This document shows, piece after piece, positions 1-5,049 of a DNA stretch of 5,049 bases. Below the pieces are notes generated by a model, which worked only from the letters and a program-made list of their open reading frames with translations, was not told the DNA's origin and made no database searches. The translations under genes were made by a program, and so were the position numbers. Every line of letters starts with the position of its first letter. Position 1 is the stretch's first letter. Source of the stretch: an uncultured Sulfurimonas sp. (lineage in GTDB: Bacteria > Campylobacterota > Campylobacteria > Campylobacterales > Sulfurimonadaceae). The DNA lies in the NCBI GenBank assembly GCA_937914675.1, contig CALDOC010000151.1, positions 1 through 5,049 on the forward strand. The letters are read 5' to 3'.

Positions 1-20
1 TACCAATTATACCATTCTCT

Positions 21-47
21 TTGTTTGATTTAGGATAGCTATATACT
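21..47 (+). promoter_or_regulatory. Possible promoter of the repeat-protein gene
   Basis: A TTGTTT at 21-26 and a TATACT at 42-47 are separated by 15 bases, shorter than the ideal 17. The -10-like box lies about 30 bases before the start codon, a sensible distance for a short leader. The region is AT-rich, so chance matches are likely, and the call rests on position as much as on sequence. Confidence 0.3.
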
Positions 48-77
48 TTTTTTAAATTTATTACAATAGGAAAAAAA

Positions 78-683
78 ATGACAAAAACTCTATTACTTAT
101 TGGGCTTTTATGGTCAACTTCAACGCTTTTCGCTGGAGCTATAAAGTGTGATAAAGAAGGCTTATACATTGTCAAAGACAATGCGCAAGAGTCAACCTAT
201 CGCAATTGCGAACGAAATGGCATGACCTTTTGGTATGAAGACACAGGCATGATTAAATCTAAAGTGAATTTTACCGATGGCAAAGAGAATGGCGTATACA
301 CTTCTTACTACTCCAATGGAAAAGAGAAAATAGTGGTCAACTACGTGGATGGTCAAAAAGACGGCGAACAAAAAGTCTACTATGATAATGGACAGTTGGG
401 AAGCAGAGTGAACTATGAAATGGGACGAAGAGAAGGAGTCATGACCGACTGGGATATTGAGGGCTATAAAAGCGCTGAAGTTTTTTACAAGAACAATTAT
501 AAAGTAGGTCTTAAAAAATATTACAATCAAAAAGGCGACGTCATTCTAACTGAAGAGTATAAGATGGATAGAAACCCCGTAATGGTTAAACTATTGAAAG
601 ATAAAAGAGAAGAAATTTTAATGGATTTATCAAAATACGGTTTAGTTCCAAAGGACGCTCCGTTAAAAGATAGAATGAAATAA
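78..683 (+). CDS. Exported MORN/YwqK-like repeat protein
   Basis: This 201-residue protein starts with a typical signal peptide: Lys3, a hydrophobic stretch at 5-18, and an Ala-Gly-Ala at 19-21 suited to signal peptidase I. It is therefore probably periplasmic or outside the cell. No lipobox cysteine is seen; Cys24 and Cys44 could form a disulfide after export. Residues 47-166 are five tandem 24-residue repeats (47-70, 71-94, 95-118, 119-142, 143-166) with no insertions between them. Each begins with a Gly at position 2 and carries a 'Y-x-x-x-G' core followed by a hydrophobic-Asn-Tyr-like strand, the pattern of MORN-type or YwqK-type repeats. The fourth and fifth copies are degenerate. The tail, 167-201, is charged and outside the repeat. 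A purine-rich AGGAAAA ribosome site at 68-74 supports the start. YwqK proteins are often labelled antitoxins, but no toxin gene is visible here and the export signal argues against that role. The gene stands alone and is convergent with tyrA. The molecular function is unknown. Confidence 0.85.
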   Translation: MTKTLLLIGLLWSTSTLFAGAIKCDKEGLYIVKDNAQESTYRNCERNGMTFWYEDTGMIKSKVNFTDGKENGVYTSYYSNGKEKIVVNYVDGQKDGEQKVYYDNGQLGSRVNYEMGRREGVMTDWDIEGYKSAEVFYKNNYKVGLKKYYNQKGDVILTEEYKMDRNPVMVKLLKDKREEILMDLSKYGLVPKDAPLKDRMK

Positions 684-692
684 ATCGATTTA

Positions 693-730
693 GCGATAAG
701 CTATTTTAATATATTATGTAGCTTATTCGC
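693..730. repeat. Inverted repeat at the convergent gene junction
   Basis: The arms 693-703 and 719-730 pair over 11 bp with one unpaired T at 727, around a 15-base AT-rich loop. The right arm and loop lie in the last codons of tyrA, and the TAG stop of tyrA (701-703, minus strand) is inside the left arm. A hairpin between two convergent genes is a usual place for a bidirectional terminator, but neither side is followed by a run of T, so intrinsic termination is only a guess. A 12-base palindrome (TAAATCGATTTA, 681-692) directly abuts it. Confidence 0.4.
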
Positions 731-1531
731 GTCAGTCATCTCTTGACGAATCTTGTCCCACTCGTCATTTTCTATATACTTTTTTAGACTCGTCAGTTCG
801 GTTTCAAAAAGAGTTATGGCTTGTAGCACGTTTGTTTTATTTTGCTTGAAAACGTCTTCCCACATGTCTGGAGAACTTTTCGCTAGACGACTCATAGAAC
901 GAAACCCACCCGCGGCTAAAGCTAAAATGTTGGTTTTGTTTTCTCTCTTCATAACCGTGTTGGCGATAGAATAAGATATGACATGGGGCATGTGTGAAAT
1001 AAAAGCGGCATGGGAATCATGCTCTTGCGCTTTCATGAAATATTTTTTCATACGTAAAGATTTAAATATTTTTTTCGCGACGGCTCTCTGATGTTCTCCG
1101 CTATCTTCTAGGTTGCAAAGAACGACGACTTTATCATCATATAGTCCTTCTATTGCGGCGGATGGACCAAAATTTTCCGTTCCCGTCATGGGATGAGCCG
1201 CCACAAAATTTTTTCGTATGGACTCGGGAACGGACGCGATGATTTTTTCTTTAGTGCTTCCCAAATCTATAATCGTCGTATTATCAGGTATGTCGATAAG
1301 TTCTTTTAATGAAGCGATAATCCCGTTGACCGGAATTGCTAAAAAGATGACGTCGCATTTTTTTAATTCTTTAAAAGTGACTATTTTCTCAACTAAACCT
1401 AGCTTTATTGCTTCTATTTTGTGTTTTTCATTGTGGTCATAGCCTACAACGCTTGTAACGTAATCTTTTGTTTTTAATGATAGAGCTAACGAACCACCCA
1501 TCAATCCTAATCCAATAATCGCTATGTTCAT
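701..1531 (-). CDS. tyrA: Prephenate dehydrogenase
   Basis: This enzyme oxidatively decarboxylates prephenate to 4-hydroxyphenylpyruvate using NAD+, the committed step to tyrosine, in the cytoplasm. The N-terminus is a Rossmann fold with the dinucleotide loop GLGLMGGS at 7-14, and Asp32 after the second strand favours NAD+ over NADP+. Family motifs follow: DLGSTK at 89-94, AHPMTGTE at 112-119 with the likely catalytic His113, SHMPH at 179-183, and GGFRSMSRLA at 208-217, where Arg215 fits the prephenate-binding arginine of characterised TyrA proteins. The all-alpha C-terminal dimerisation domain is complete. At 276 residues it is a stand-alone dehydrogenase with no chorismate mutase or ACT domain, so tyrosine feedback through an ACT domain is not expected. 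Arogenate use cannot be excluded from sequence. The ribosome site is weak (an AAGAAA-like stretch about 5 bases before ATG). It lies 52 bases downstream of the DHH gene, behind a likely terminator, and no clear promoter of its own is visible. Confidence 0.95.
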   Translation of the reverse strand: MNIAIIGLGLMGGSLALSLKTKDYVTSVVGYDHNEKHKIEAIKLGLVEKIVTFKELKKCDVIFLAIPVNGIIASLKELIDIPDNTTIIDLGSTKEKIIASVPESIRKNFVAAHPMTGTENFGPSAAIEGLYDDKVVVLCNLEDSGEHQRAVAKKIFKSLRMKKYFMKAQEHDSHAAFISHMPHVISYSIANTVMKRENKTNILALAAGGFRSMSRLAKSSPDMWEDVFKQNKTNVLQAITLFETELTSLKKYIENDEWDKIRQEMTDANKLHNILK

Positions 1532-1560
1532 TTATTTTCTTTATATTTATTTTGGAGTTT

Positions 1561-1587
1561 TAAAAACTAGAGACTTTGAGTCTCTAG
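1561..1587 (-). terminator. Intrinsic terminator overlapping the DHH gene stop codon
   Basis: On the minus strand a perfect 9-bp stem (CTAGAGACT / AGTCTCTAG, 1579-1587 and 1567-1575) with a three-base loop CAA is followed directly by TTTTTA (1566-1561). The TAG stop of the phosphoesterase gene (1584-1586) lies inside the first arm. The stem has only four G-C pairs, so termination may be partial. On the plus strand no T-run follows, so the signal is directional. It ends about 30 bases before the tyrA start codon. Confidence 0.7.
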
Positions 1588-2507
1588 CCATCGTTTGTAA
1601 TTGCGGTGATAAGCTCTTTAAGTACGTCTTCACATTTATTATTGTCAATTTGACAAGTTCCAGCGGCCCCATGTCCTCCACCGCCATATTTCAGCATCAA
1701 CTCGCCAACGTTAGTCTTTGAACCTCTGTCTATGATGGATTTGCCAGTTGCAAAAACAGTGTTTTGTTTCTGAAATCCCCACAATACATGGATGGAAATA
1801 TTTATTTGAGGGAACATAGCGTAAATCATGAAACGATTTCCAGGGAAAATGATCTCTTCTTCTCTTAAATCAAGAACTATTAAATTACCATGAATTGTTG
1901 AACGTCTTTGTAGTTGGTCTTTAAACTCAACAGCGTATTTATTAAACAAGTCAACTCTCTCTTTAACGTCTGGAAGGAGCATAATGTCTTCTATTCCATG
2001 GTCATGACAATAATCGATAAGATCCATCATTAAAGTATAGTTGGAAACTCTAAACTCTCTGAATCTTCCAAGACCAGTGCGAGAGTCCATTAAAAAGCTG
2101 AGTAAATCCCAACCTTTAGGATTTAAAATATCTTCTTTAGAAAATTGAGCGGCGTCCGCTTTATCAACCGCAACCATCATATCTTCGCGAATCATTGAAA
2201 GATCATAGTTTTTAGCGTAATGATCGTAAACGACTCGTGCGGCCGATGGCGCGTCTGGAATAATGATGTGGTTGTCCGCTTTGGCGTTACGGATAGATTC
2301 ACTCTCATGGTGGTCAAAAACTAAATGAGCTTTCGCAACATAAGGTAGATTTGTAATAATGTCATTTTCAGTAATGGTTATCGTCCCATCTTGCATGTCT
2401 TTGGGATGAACAAACTTGATTTCATCTATAAGATTAAGTTGCTTTAAAATCACGGCGCAAACGAGACCATCCATGTCGCTTCTGGTTACTAATCTAAATT
2501 TACTCAT
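1584..2507 (-). CDS. DHH/DHHA1 family phosphoesterase
   Basis: This is a cytoplasmic metal-dependent phosphoesterase of the DHH superfamily, which includes RecJ, NrnA-type oligoribonucleases/pAp phosphatases, c-di-AMP hydrolases and exopolyphosphatase-like proteins. In the 307-residue form the first metal motif is SDMDGL at 10-15 (Asp11, Asp13), the signature Asp-His-His is at 65-67, a further acidic motif AVDKAD is at 113-118, and the C-terminal DHHA1 substrate loop GGGGHGAAG is at 275-283. The order and spacing suit a two-domain DHH-DHHA1 protein. Start choice: an in-frame GTG at 2511-2513 lies only two bases from the AAAGG ribosome site, whereas the ATG at 2505-2507 lies eight bases from it, so I use the ATG. 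The chemistry is well supported, but the substrate is not: nanoRNA, pAp, a cyclic dinucleotide or polyphosphate are all possible. It is transcribed divergently from the ywbE-like gene and ends in a terminator before tyrA. Confidence 0.9.
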   Translation of the reverse strand: MSKFRLVTRSDMDGLVCAVILKQLNLIDEIKFVHPKDMQDGTITITENDIITNLPYVAKAHLVFDHHESESIRNAKADNHIIIPDAPSAARVVYDHYAKNYDLSMIREDMMVAVDKADAAQFSKEDILNPKGWDLLSFLMDSRTGLGRFREFRVSNYTLMMDLIDYCHDHGIEDIMLLPDVKERVDLFNKYAVEFKDQLQRRSTIHGNLIVLDLREEEIIFPGNRFMIYAMFPQINISIHVLWGFQKQNTVFATGKSIIDRGSKTNVGELMLKYGGGGHGAAGTCQIDNNKCEDVLKELITAITNDG

Positions 2508-2538
2508 ATTCACTACCTTTTGTGTAATTGTTTAGGCG

Positions 2539-2544
2539 ATTATA
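2539..2544 (-). promoter_or_regulatory. Candidate -10 element of the DHH gene
   Basis: A perfect TATAAT on the minus strand sits 31 bases before the preferred ATG, giving a predicted leader of about 25 bases that holds the AAAGG ribosome site. No recognisable -35 box lies at the usual distance, as is common in Campylobacterota sigma-70 promoters. The local TATATA run makes some chance matching likely. Confidence 0.5.
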
Positions 2545-2630
2545 TATAAATGTTATTAAAGTTACTCTGAAATTTTTATAACTCCAATGCAGATACTGCG
2601 CTATGAAGATAAAAAAGCTTTAGTTTACGC

Positions 2631-2655
2631 TACAATTATTCATACGTTGAGGAGA
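2631..2655 (+). promoter_or_regulatory. Candidate -10 element and strong ribosome site of ywbE
   Basis: TACAAT at 2631-2636 is a good -10 match placed 24 bases before the start codon, and TGAGGAGA at 2648-2655 is the strongest Shine-Dalgarno sequence in the window, five to six bases before the ATG. The predicted leader is under 20 bases. No clear -35 box is present. The rest of the intergenic region 2508-2630 shows no further gene or long repeat. Confidence 0.5.
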
Positions 2656-2660
2656 TAAAT

Positions 2661-2855
2661 ATGTTAGACGCCAAGCAGAGAAAAAATATAAAACATGGTT
2701 TAAGCGTTGCGATAGTTTTAAAACAGGATCAACAAAGTGGACTTTTAACAGATGGAATCGTTCGCGATATTTTAACTTCTTCGCCAAATCACCCCCATGG
2801 AATCAAGGTGCGTTTGATGAGTGGAGAAGTAGGTCGGGTGAAAGAGATTTACTAA
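2661..2855 (+). CDS. ywbE: YwbE family small protein
   Basis: This 64-residue protein matches the YwbE family (DUF2196), small conserved bacterial proteins of unknown function. The family pattern is visible along nearly the full length: VLKQDQ at 19-24, a Gly-Leu-Leu-Thr-Asp-Gly-Ile-Val stretch at 27-34, ILTSS at 37-41, HPHGIKVRL at 44-52 and GEVGRV at 55-60. The run of short beta strands ending in 'G-x-V-G-R-V' resembles a KOW/SH3-like barrel, so nucleic-acid or ribosome binding is a fair guess but unproven. It has no signal peptide or membrane segment and is full length for the family. A strong AGGAG at 2650-2654 fixes the start. It is divergent from the DHH phosphoesterase gene and 62 bases upstream of the sugar phosphate mutase gene; no terminator lies between ywbE and that gene, so read-through is possible. 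Confidence 0.9.
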   Translation: MLDAKQRKNIKHGLSVAIVLKQDQQSGLLTDGIVRDILTSSPNHPHGIKVRLMSGEVGRVKEIY

Positions 2856-2884
2856 ATTAAATCCAAAATAAAACAAATTTTATG

Positions 2885-2910
2885 TAGAATTAGGCCATTA
2901 AAAGAAAAGG
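2885..2910 (+). promoter_or_regulatory. Possible -10 element and ribosome site of the mutase gene
   Basis: TAGAAT at 2885-2890 is a possible -10 box 27 bases before the GTG start, with no -35 match. AAAAGG at 2905-2910, seven bases before GTG, is a good ribosome site and decides for this non-ATG start. Confidence 0.35.
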
Positions 2911-2917
2911 TTGTTTT

Positions 2918-4276
2918 GTGAGCATTTATAGAGAGTACGACATACGTGGGATTTACGAAAAAGAGTTGAATGAGCAGAGCGTTGTTCGAATAGGGTTCGC
3001 TTTGGCTTCAAAAATAGATGGCGATTACGTAGCCGTGGGCTATGACGCGAGAAGCCACTCTCCGATACTTTTTGAGTATCTCGTTCGCGGATTAAACGCG
3101 GGTGGCAAAAAAGTGCTTGGCATGGGGCTTGTTCCAACTCCCGTAAACTACTTTACAAATTATCAAGAGTGGGATGGGATTACTCCATCGGCTTCGGTTA
3201 TGATTACTGGTTCTCATAATCCTAGCGAGTACAATGGTTTTAAGATTACCGTAAACAAAGCGCCATTTTTTGGCGAAGATATTTACGCTCTTGGACGCGA
3301 GTGTGAAGCTATGGCTATGCCGCATGAAGCGCCTAGAGACGTCACCGAGATAAACGCGGTAGATAGATACGTGGACTTCTTGGTAAGTGAGTTCGCTCAC
3401 TTAAAAGGGATGGATACGAAGATAGTTTACGACTGTGGAAATGGCGTCGCCGGCGTTGTGACCGAGGACGTTTTCTCTCGCTTGGAGTTACATACGAAAG
3501 GTCTTTACGTAGAGCCGGATGGAACTTTTCCAAATCATCATCCAGATCCATCGGACGAGCATAATCTTCAAGACGTTAAAAAACTTTTAGAAGAAGAGGG
3601 CGACATAGCGTTCGCCTATGACGGCGACGCCGACCGTATAGCGGTACTGACTCATAAGAACAACATCAAGGGCGACATGATGGCGCTTTTATACAGCATG
3701 AAGATGGATAAACCAACGATTGTTGGAGAAGTTAAATGTTCTCAAGTCATGTATGACGAACTAGAACGCCGCGGCGCGACGGTTATCATGTATAAAACGG
3801 GTCACTCAAACCTAAAAGTCAAAATGAAAGAAGTAGGCGCGGATTTGGCATGTGAAGTGAGCGGTCACGTCTTTTTCAAAAATCGTTATTTTGGTTATGA
3901 CGACGCCATCTACGCAACTTTGAGAATGTTGGAATTGGTTCATGACGGGATAGACCTCGACGCCGAACTCGCGAAACTTCCCGTCGTCTTTTCAACCGAA
4001 GAGATAAAAGTGCAAACGACGGAGAGTGAAAAATTTAAGATAATAGACAGAGTCAAAGAGTTGCTCAAAAACCCACCAGCGACTTTCCCCACTATCAAAG
4101 ACATTATAGAAGTAGATGGCGTTCGCATAAACTTTGAACATGGATGGGGACTCGTTCGAGCGAGCAACACGACTCCGGTTCTTGTCACCCGTTTTGAATC
4201 AACGTCAAAAGAAGAAGCGGTAGTTTATGAAAAAGCGATCAATGATTTGATTTTAGAAGCTAAAAACTCTTTATAA
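2918..4276 (+). CDS. algC: Phosphomannomutase/phosphoglucomutase (AlgC type)
   Basis: This cytoplasmic alpha-D-phosphohexomutase interconverts mannose 6-phosphate/1-phosphate and glucose 6-phosphate/1-phosphate, feeding GDP-mannose and UDP-glucose type precursors for lipopolysaccharide and other surface glycans. All four active-site loops are present in its 452 residues: the phosphoserine loop TGSHNP at 97-102 (Ser99), the magnesium loop DGDADR at 235-240 (Asp235, Asp237, Asp239), the sugar-selecting loop EVSGHVFFK at 313-321 (Glu313, Ser315, His317) and the phosphate-binding loop RASNTTP at 414-420. The N-terminal YREYDIRG at 4-11 is also typical. The 'SGHVFFK' form matches Pseudomonas AlgC, which acts on both mannose and glucose phosphates, rather than GlmM. 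Length fits the family (about 450-465). Translation starts at GTG, supported by AAGG seven bases upstream and by YREYDIRG lying next to the N-terminus. Base composition is visibly richer in G and C than in the neighbouring membrane-protein gene. No glycan cluster surrounds it, so it is probably a housekeeping copy. The symbol manB is also used for such genes. Confidence 0.95.
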   Translation: MSIYREYDIRGIYEKELNEQSVVRIGFALASKIDGDYVAVGYDARSHSPILFEYLVRGLNAGGKKVLGMGLVPTPVNYFTNYQEWDGITPSASVMITGSHNPSEYNGFKITVNKAPFFGEDIYALGRECEAMAMPHEAPRDVTEINAVDRYVDFLVSEFAHLKGMDTKIVYDCGNGVAGVVTEDVFSRLELHTKGLYVEPDGTFPNHHPDPSDEHNLQDVKKLLEEEGDIAFAYDGDADRIAVLTHKNNIKGDMMALLYSMKMDKPTIVGEVKCSQVMYDELERRGATVIMYKTGHSNLKVKMKEVGADLACEVSGHVFFKNRYFGYDDAIYATLRMLELVHDGIDLDAELAKLPVVFSTEEIKVQTTESEKFKIIDRVKELLKNPPATFPTIKDIIEVDGVRINFEHGWGLVRASNTTPVLVTRFESTSKEEAVVYEKAINDLILEAKNSL

Positions 4277-4281
4277 CTTGC

Positions 4282-4312
4282 ATTGAGAGGTTTCTTTGAA
4301 TCGCCTCTCAAT
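4282..4312 (+). terminator. Inverted repeat after the mutase gene, possible terminator
   Basis: ATTGAGAGG at 4282-4290 and CCTCTCAAT at 4304-4312 form a perfect 9-bp stem with a 13-base loop, starting six bases after the mutase stop codon. Position fits a transcription end, but the stem is followed by AATAATAATC and not a T-run, so it is not a canonical intrinsic terminator. It could instead protect the 3' end of the mRNA or bind a protein. Confidence 0.4.
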
Positions 4313-4360
4313 AATAATAATCCAGTGAAATAATTAATATTACTTTTACATATATTAAGA

Positions 4361-4393
4361 TAGAATCTATTTCAAATTAATTCCATAAGAGAG
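4361..4393 (+). promoter_or_regulatory. Possible -10 element and ribosome site of the membrane-protein gene
   Basis: TAGAAT at 4361-4366 lies 34 bases before the ATG and could be a -10 box; no convincing -35 is seen. AAGAGAG at 4387-4393, seven bases before the ATG, is a fair ribosome site. The intergenic stretch 4277-4400 otherwise holds only the inverted repeat noted after the mutase gene. Confidence 0.35.
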
Positions 4394-4400
4394 TTTATAA

Positions 4401-4748
4401 ATGTTATTTTATCTTGCCATGTTTTTTTCGTTTCTATATTTTAAAATTGCGCGAGTGTATAAAAAAGAGGAGAAACTCAATTCTTCCATCATCATTCAAC
4501 ACGCAATAGTTTCCATCTCTTCCATCAGTCTACTTTCATACGCAGCCCTAAACATTCAATGGTACGCATTTTTGCCTCTTGTGTTTGTATTCGCAATTAT
4601 TTCATCCCTTATGATCACTACGATTCAGTTAGGAATATTTGTTGATGGAAAACCAATTTTTGGACTTAAAAAGTTATATGCTTTATTGCCAGTTTTGACA
4701 TTTTTCATTGCACTATCGTCCTCTCTGGCATGGATTAGTTTTACTTAA
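4401..4748 (+). CDS. Small four-helix membrane protein, function unknown
   Basis: I do not recognise this 115-residue protein. It has four strongly hydrophobic segments, roughly at residues 1-17, 30-50, 54-80 and 92-113, so it should be an inner-membrane protein. Lysines and arginines cluster in the first loop (Lys15, Arg18, Lys21, Lys22, Lys25) and the third loop (Lys84, Lys90, Lys91). By the positive-inside rule those loops face the cytoplasm and both ends face the periplasm. There is no cleavable signal peptide, cysteine or obvious metal-binding motif; the single His34 is in the second helix. The ribosome site AAGAGAG and the consistent topology support a real gene. Its stop codon is 50 bases before pyrC on the same strand, so co-transcription is possible, although a separate -10-like box precedes pyrC. 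No function should be assigned from this position alone. Confidence 0.75.
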   Translation: MLFYLAMFFSFLYFKIARVYKKEEKLNSSIIIQHAIVSISSISLLSYAALNIQWYAFLPLVFVFAIISSLMITTIQLGIFVDGKPIFGLKKLYALLPVLTFFIALSSSLAWISFT

Positions 4749-4755
4749 CTTTGGT

Positions 4756-4792
4756 TATAATTATGGATAAAATATATTACAATTTTTAAGGA
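4756..4792 (+). promoter_or_regulatory. Candidate pyrC -10 element and ribosome site
   Basis: A perfect TATAAT at 4756-4761 lies 37 bases before the pyrC ATG, and further -10-like boxes follow (TAAAAT at 4768-4773, TACAAT at 4778-4783). The last is too close to the start for a normal leader. No -35 box is evident. TAAGGA at 4787-4792, six bases before ATG, is the ribosome site. No attenuator hairpin with a T-run is visible in the 50-base gap. Confidence 0.45.
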
Positions 4793-4798
4793 CAGTCA

Positions 4799-5049
4799 AT
4801 GAAAACACATACTATTTTGATGCCTCTGGATATGCACTTGCATCTTCGCGATGGCGTAATGCTCGAAAACGTAGCCCCTTTAACCGCTTACACCTACAGC
4901 GGCGCTCTCATTATGCCAAATCTAGTTCCACCGGTTGCAAATCTTGAAGACGTTAGAGCTTACAAACAAAGAATCATGGCGGCTGTTCCAAATGATTACT
5001 TTGAACCTTATATGACGCTTTTTTATAAAAACTACGATAAAGCTTTTTT
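4799..5049 (+). CDS. pyrC: Dihydroorotase, class II (partial, 5' part)
   Basis: Only the first 83 codons are in the window; the gene runs off the right edge with an open frame. PyrC is the zinc amidohydrolase that reversibly cyclises N-carbamoyl-L-aspartate to L-dihydroorotate, the third step of de novo pyrimidine synthesis, in the cytoplasm. The N-terminus PLDMHLHLRDG at 9-19 holds the metal-binding His13 and His15 and the substrate arginine Arg17. IMPNLVPPV at 38-46 holds Asn41. The spacing equals that of E. coli PyrC (His16, His18, Arg20, Asn44) with a constant offset of three, which marks the short class II type rather than the longer class I PyrC or the CAD type. The carbamylated lysine and the remaining metal ligands lie beyond the window. 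The ATG is supported by AAGGA six bases upstream. No other pyrimidine gene is nearby. Confidence 0.95.
   Translation, partial: MKTHTILMPLDMHLHLRDGVMLENVAPLTAYTYSGALIMPNLVPPVANLEDVRAYKQRIMAAVPNDYFEPYMTLFYKNYDKAF

Noticed and set aside
192..530. Open frame of 112 codons on the minus strand inside the repeat-protein gene
   Set aside because: It is wholly antisense to a gene with a signal peptide, ribosome site and regular repeats, and its translation shows only low-complexity hydrophobic sequence with no family motif.
78..683. Toxin-antitoxin module based on the YwqK-like repeats
   Set aside because: No toxin gene is next to it within the window, and the protein has a signal peptide. The gene to the left is not visible, so this is not fully excluded.
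1524..1721. Plus-strand frame of 65 codons spanning the gap between tyrA and the DHH gene
   Set aside because: It is mostly antisense to the conserved DHHA1 end of the phosphoesterase, lacks a clear ribosome site, and has no family resemblance.
2589..2599. Short inverted repeat GCAG-ATA-CTGC in the divergent promoter region, a possible operator
   Set aside because: Four base pairs with a three-base loop are expected by chance in 150 bases, and it does not overlap the predicted -10 boxes.
3092..3551. Two overlapping minus-strand open frames inside the mutase gene
   Set aside because: The plus strand here codes the conserved phosphohexomutase loops; the antisense products are rich in Arg, Ser and His without recognisable motifs, as expected from shadow frames of a GC-richer gene.
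2918..4276. Phosphoglucosamine mutase GlmM or phosphomannomutase from a horizontally acquired glycan cluster
   Set aside because: The sugar loop EVSGHVFFK and the RASNTTP loop match AlgC-type enzymes rather than GlmM, and no glycosyltransferase or mobile element lies nearby. The higher GC fits codon needs of a soluble enzyme.
4749..4798. Pyrimidine-responsive attenuator or riboswitch before pyrC
   Set aside because: The gap is only 50 bases, is nearly all A and T, and shows no stable stem followed by a T-run.

Overview
The window is an AT-rich bacterial chromosome segment of mostly ordinary housekeeping genes. Gene content, the short AT-rich intergenic gaps, the lack of clear -35 boxes and the style of the proteins suggest a Campylobacterota (Epsilonproteobacteria) genome, perhaps near Sulfurimonas. 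This is an inference from resemblance, because no rRNA or other taxonomic marker is present.

Left part (1-683, + strand): one gene for an exported protein made of five tandem 24-residue MORN/YwqK-like repeats. It converges on a minus-strand pair at 701-2507: tyrA (prephenate dehydrogenase, tyrosine synthesis) lying downstream of a gene for a DHH/DHHA1 phosphoesterase. A hairpin with a U-tract, placed on the stop codon of the DHH gene, looks like an intrinsic terminator in the short gap between the two. An imperfect inverted repeat sits at the convergent junction near 693-730.

Middle and right part (2508-5049, + strand): a divergent intergenic region of about 150 bp carries plausible -10 elements for both directions. 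It is followed by a 64-residue YwbE-family protein (function unknown), an AlgC-type phosphomannomutase/phosphoglucomutase with all active-site loops intact, a 9-bp inverted repeat, a small four-helix membrane protein that I do not recognise, and the first 83 codons of pyrC (class II dihydroorotase, pyrimidine synthesis), which is cut by the window edge.

The genes do not form one pathway. TyrA, the sugar phosphate mutase and PyrC supply tyrosine, nucleotide-sugar precursors and pyrimidines respectively. I found no CRISPR array, insertion sequence, phage gene, RNA gene or defence module, and no convincing evidence of an undescribed system. The points that best reward a second look are the terminator placed on the DHH stop codon ahead of tyrA, the exact-period repeat protein, the unusual motif II spacing in the DHH protein, and the uncharacterised small genes.
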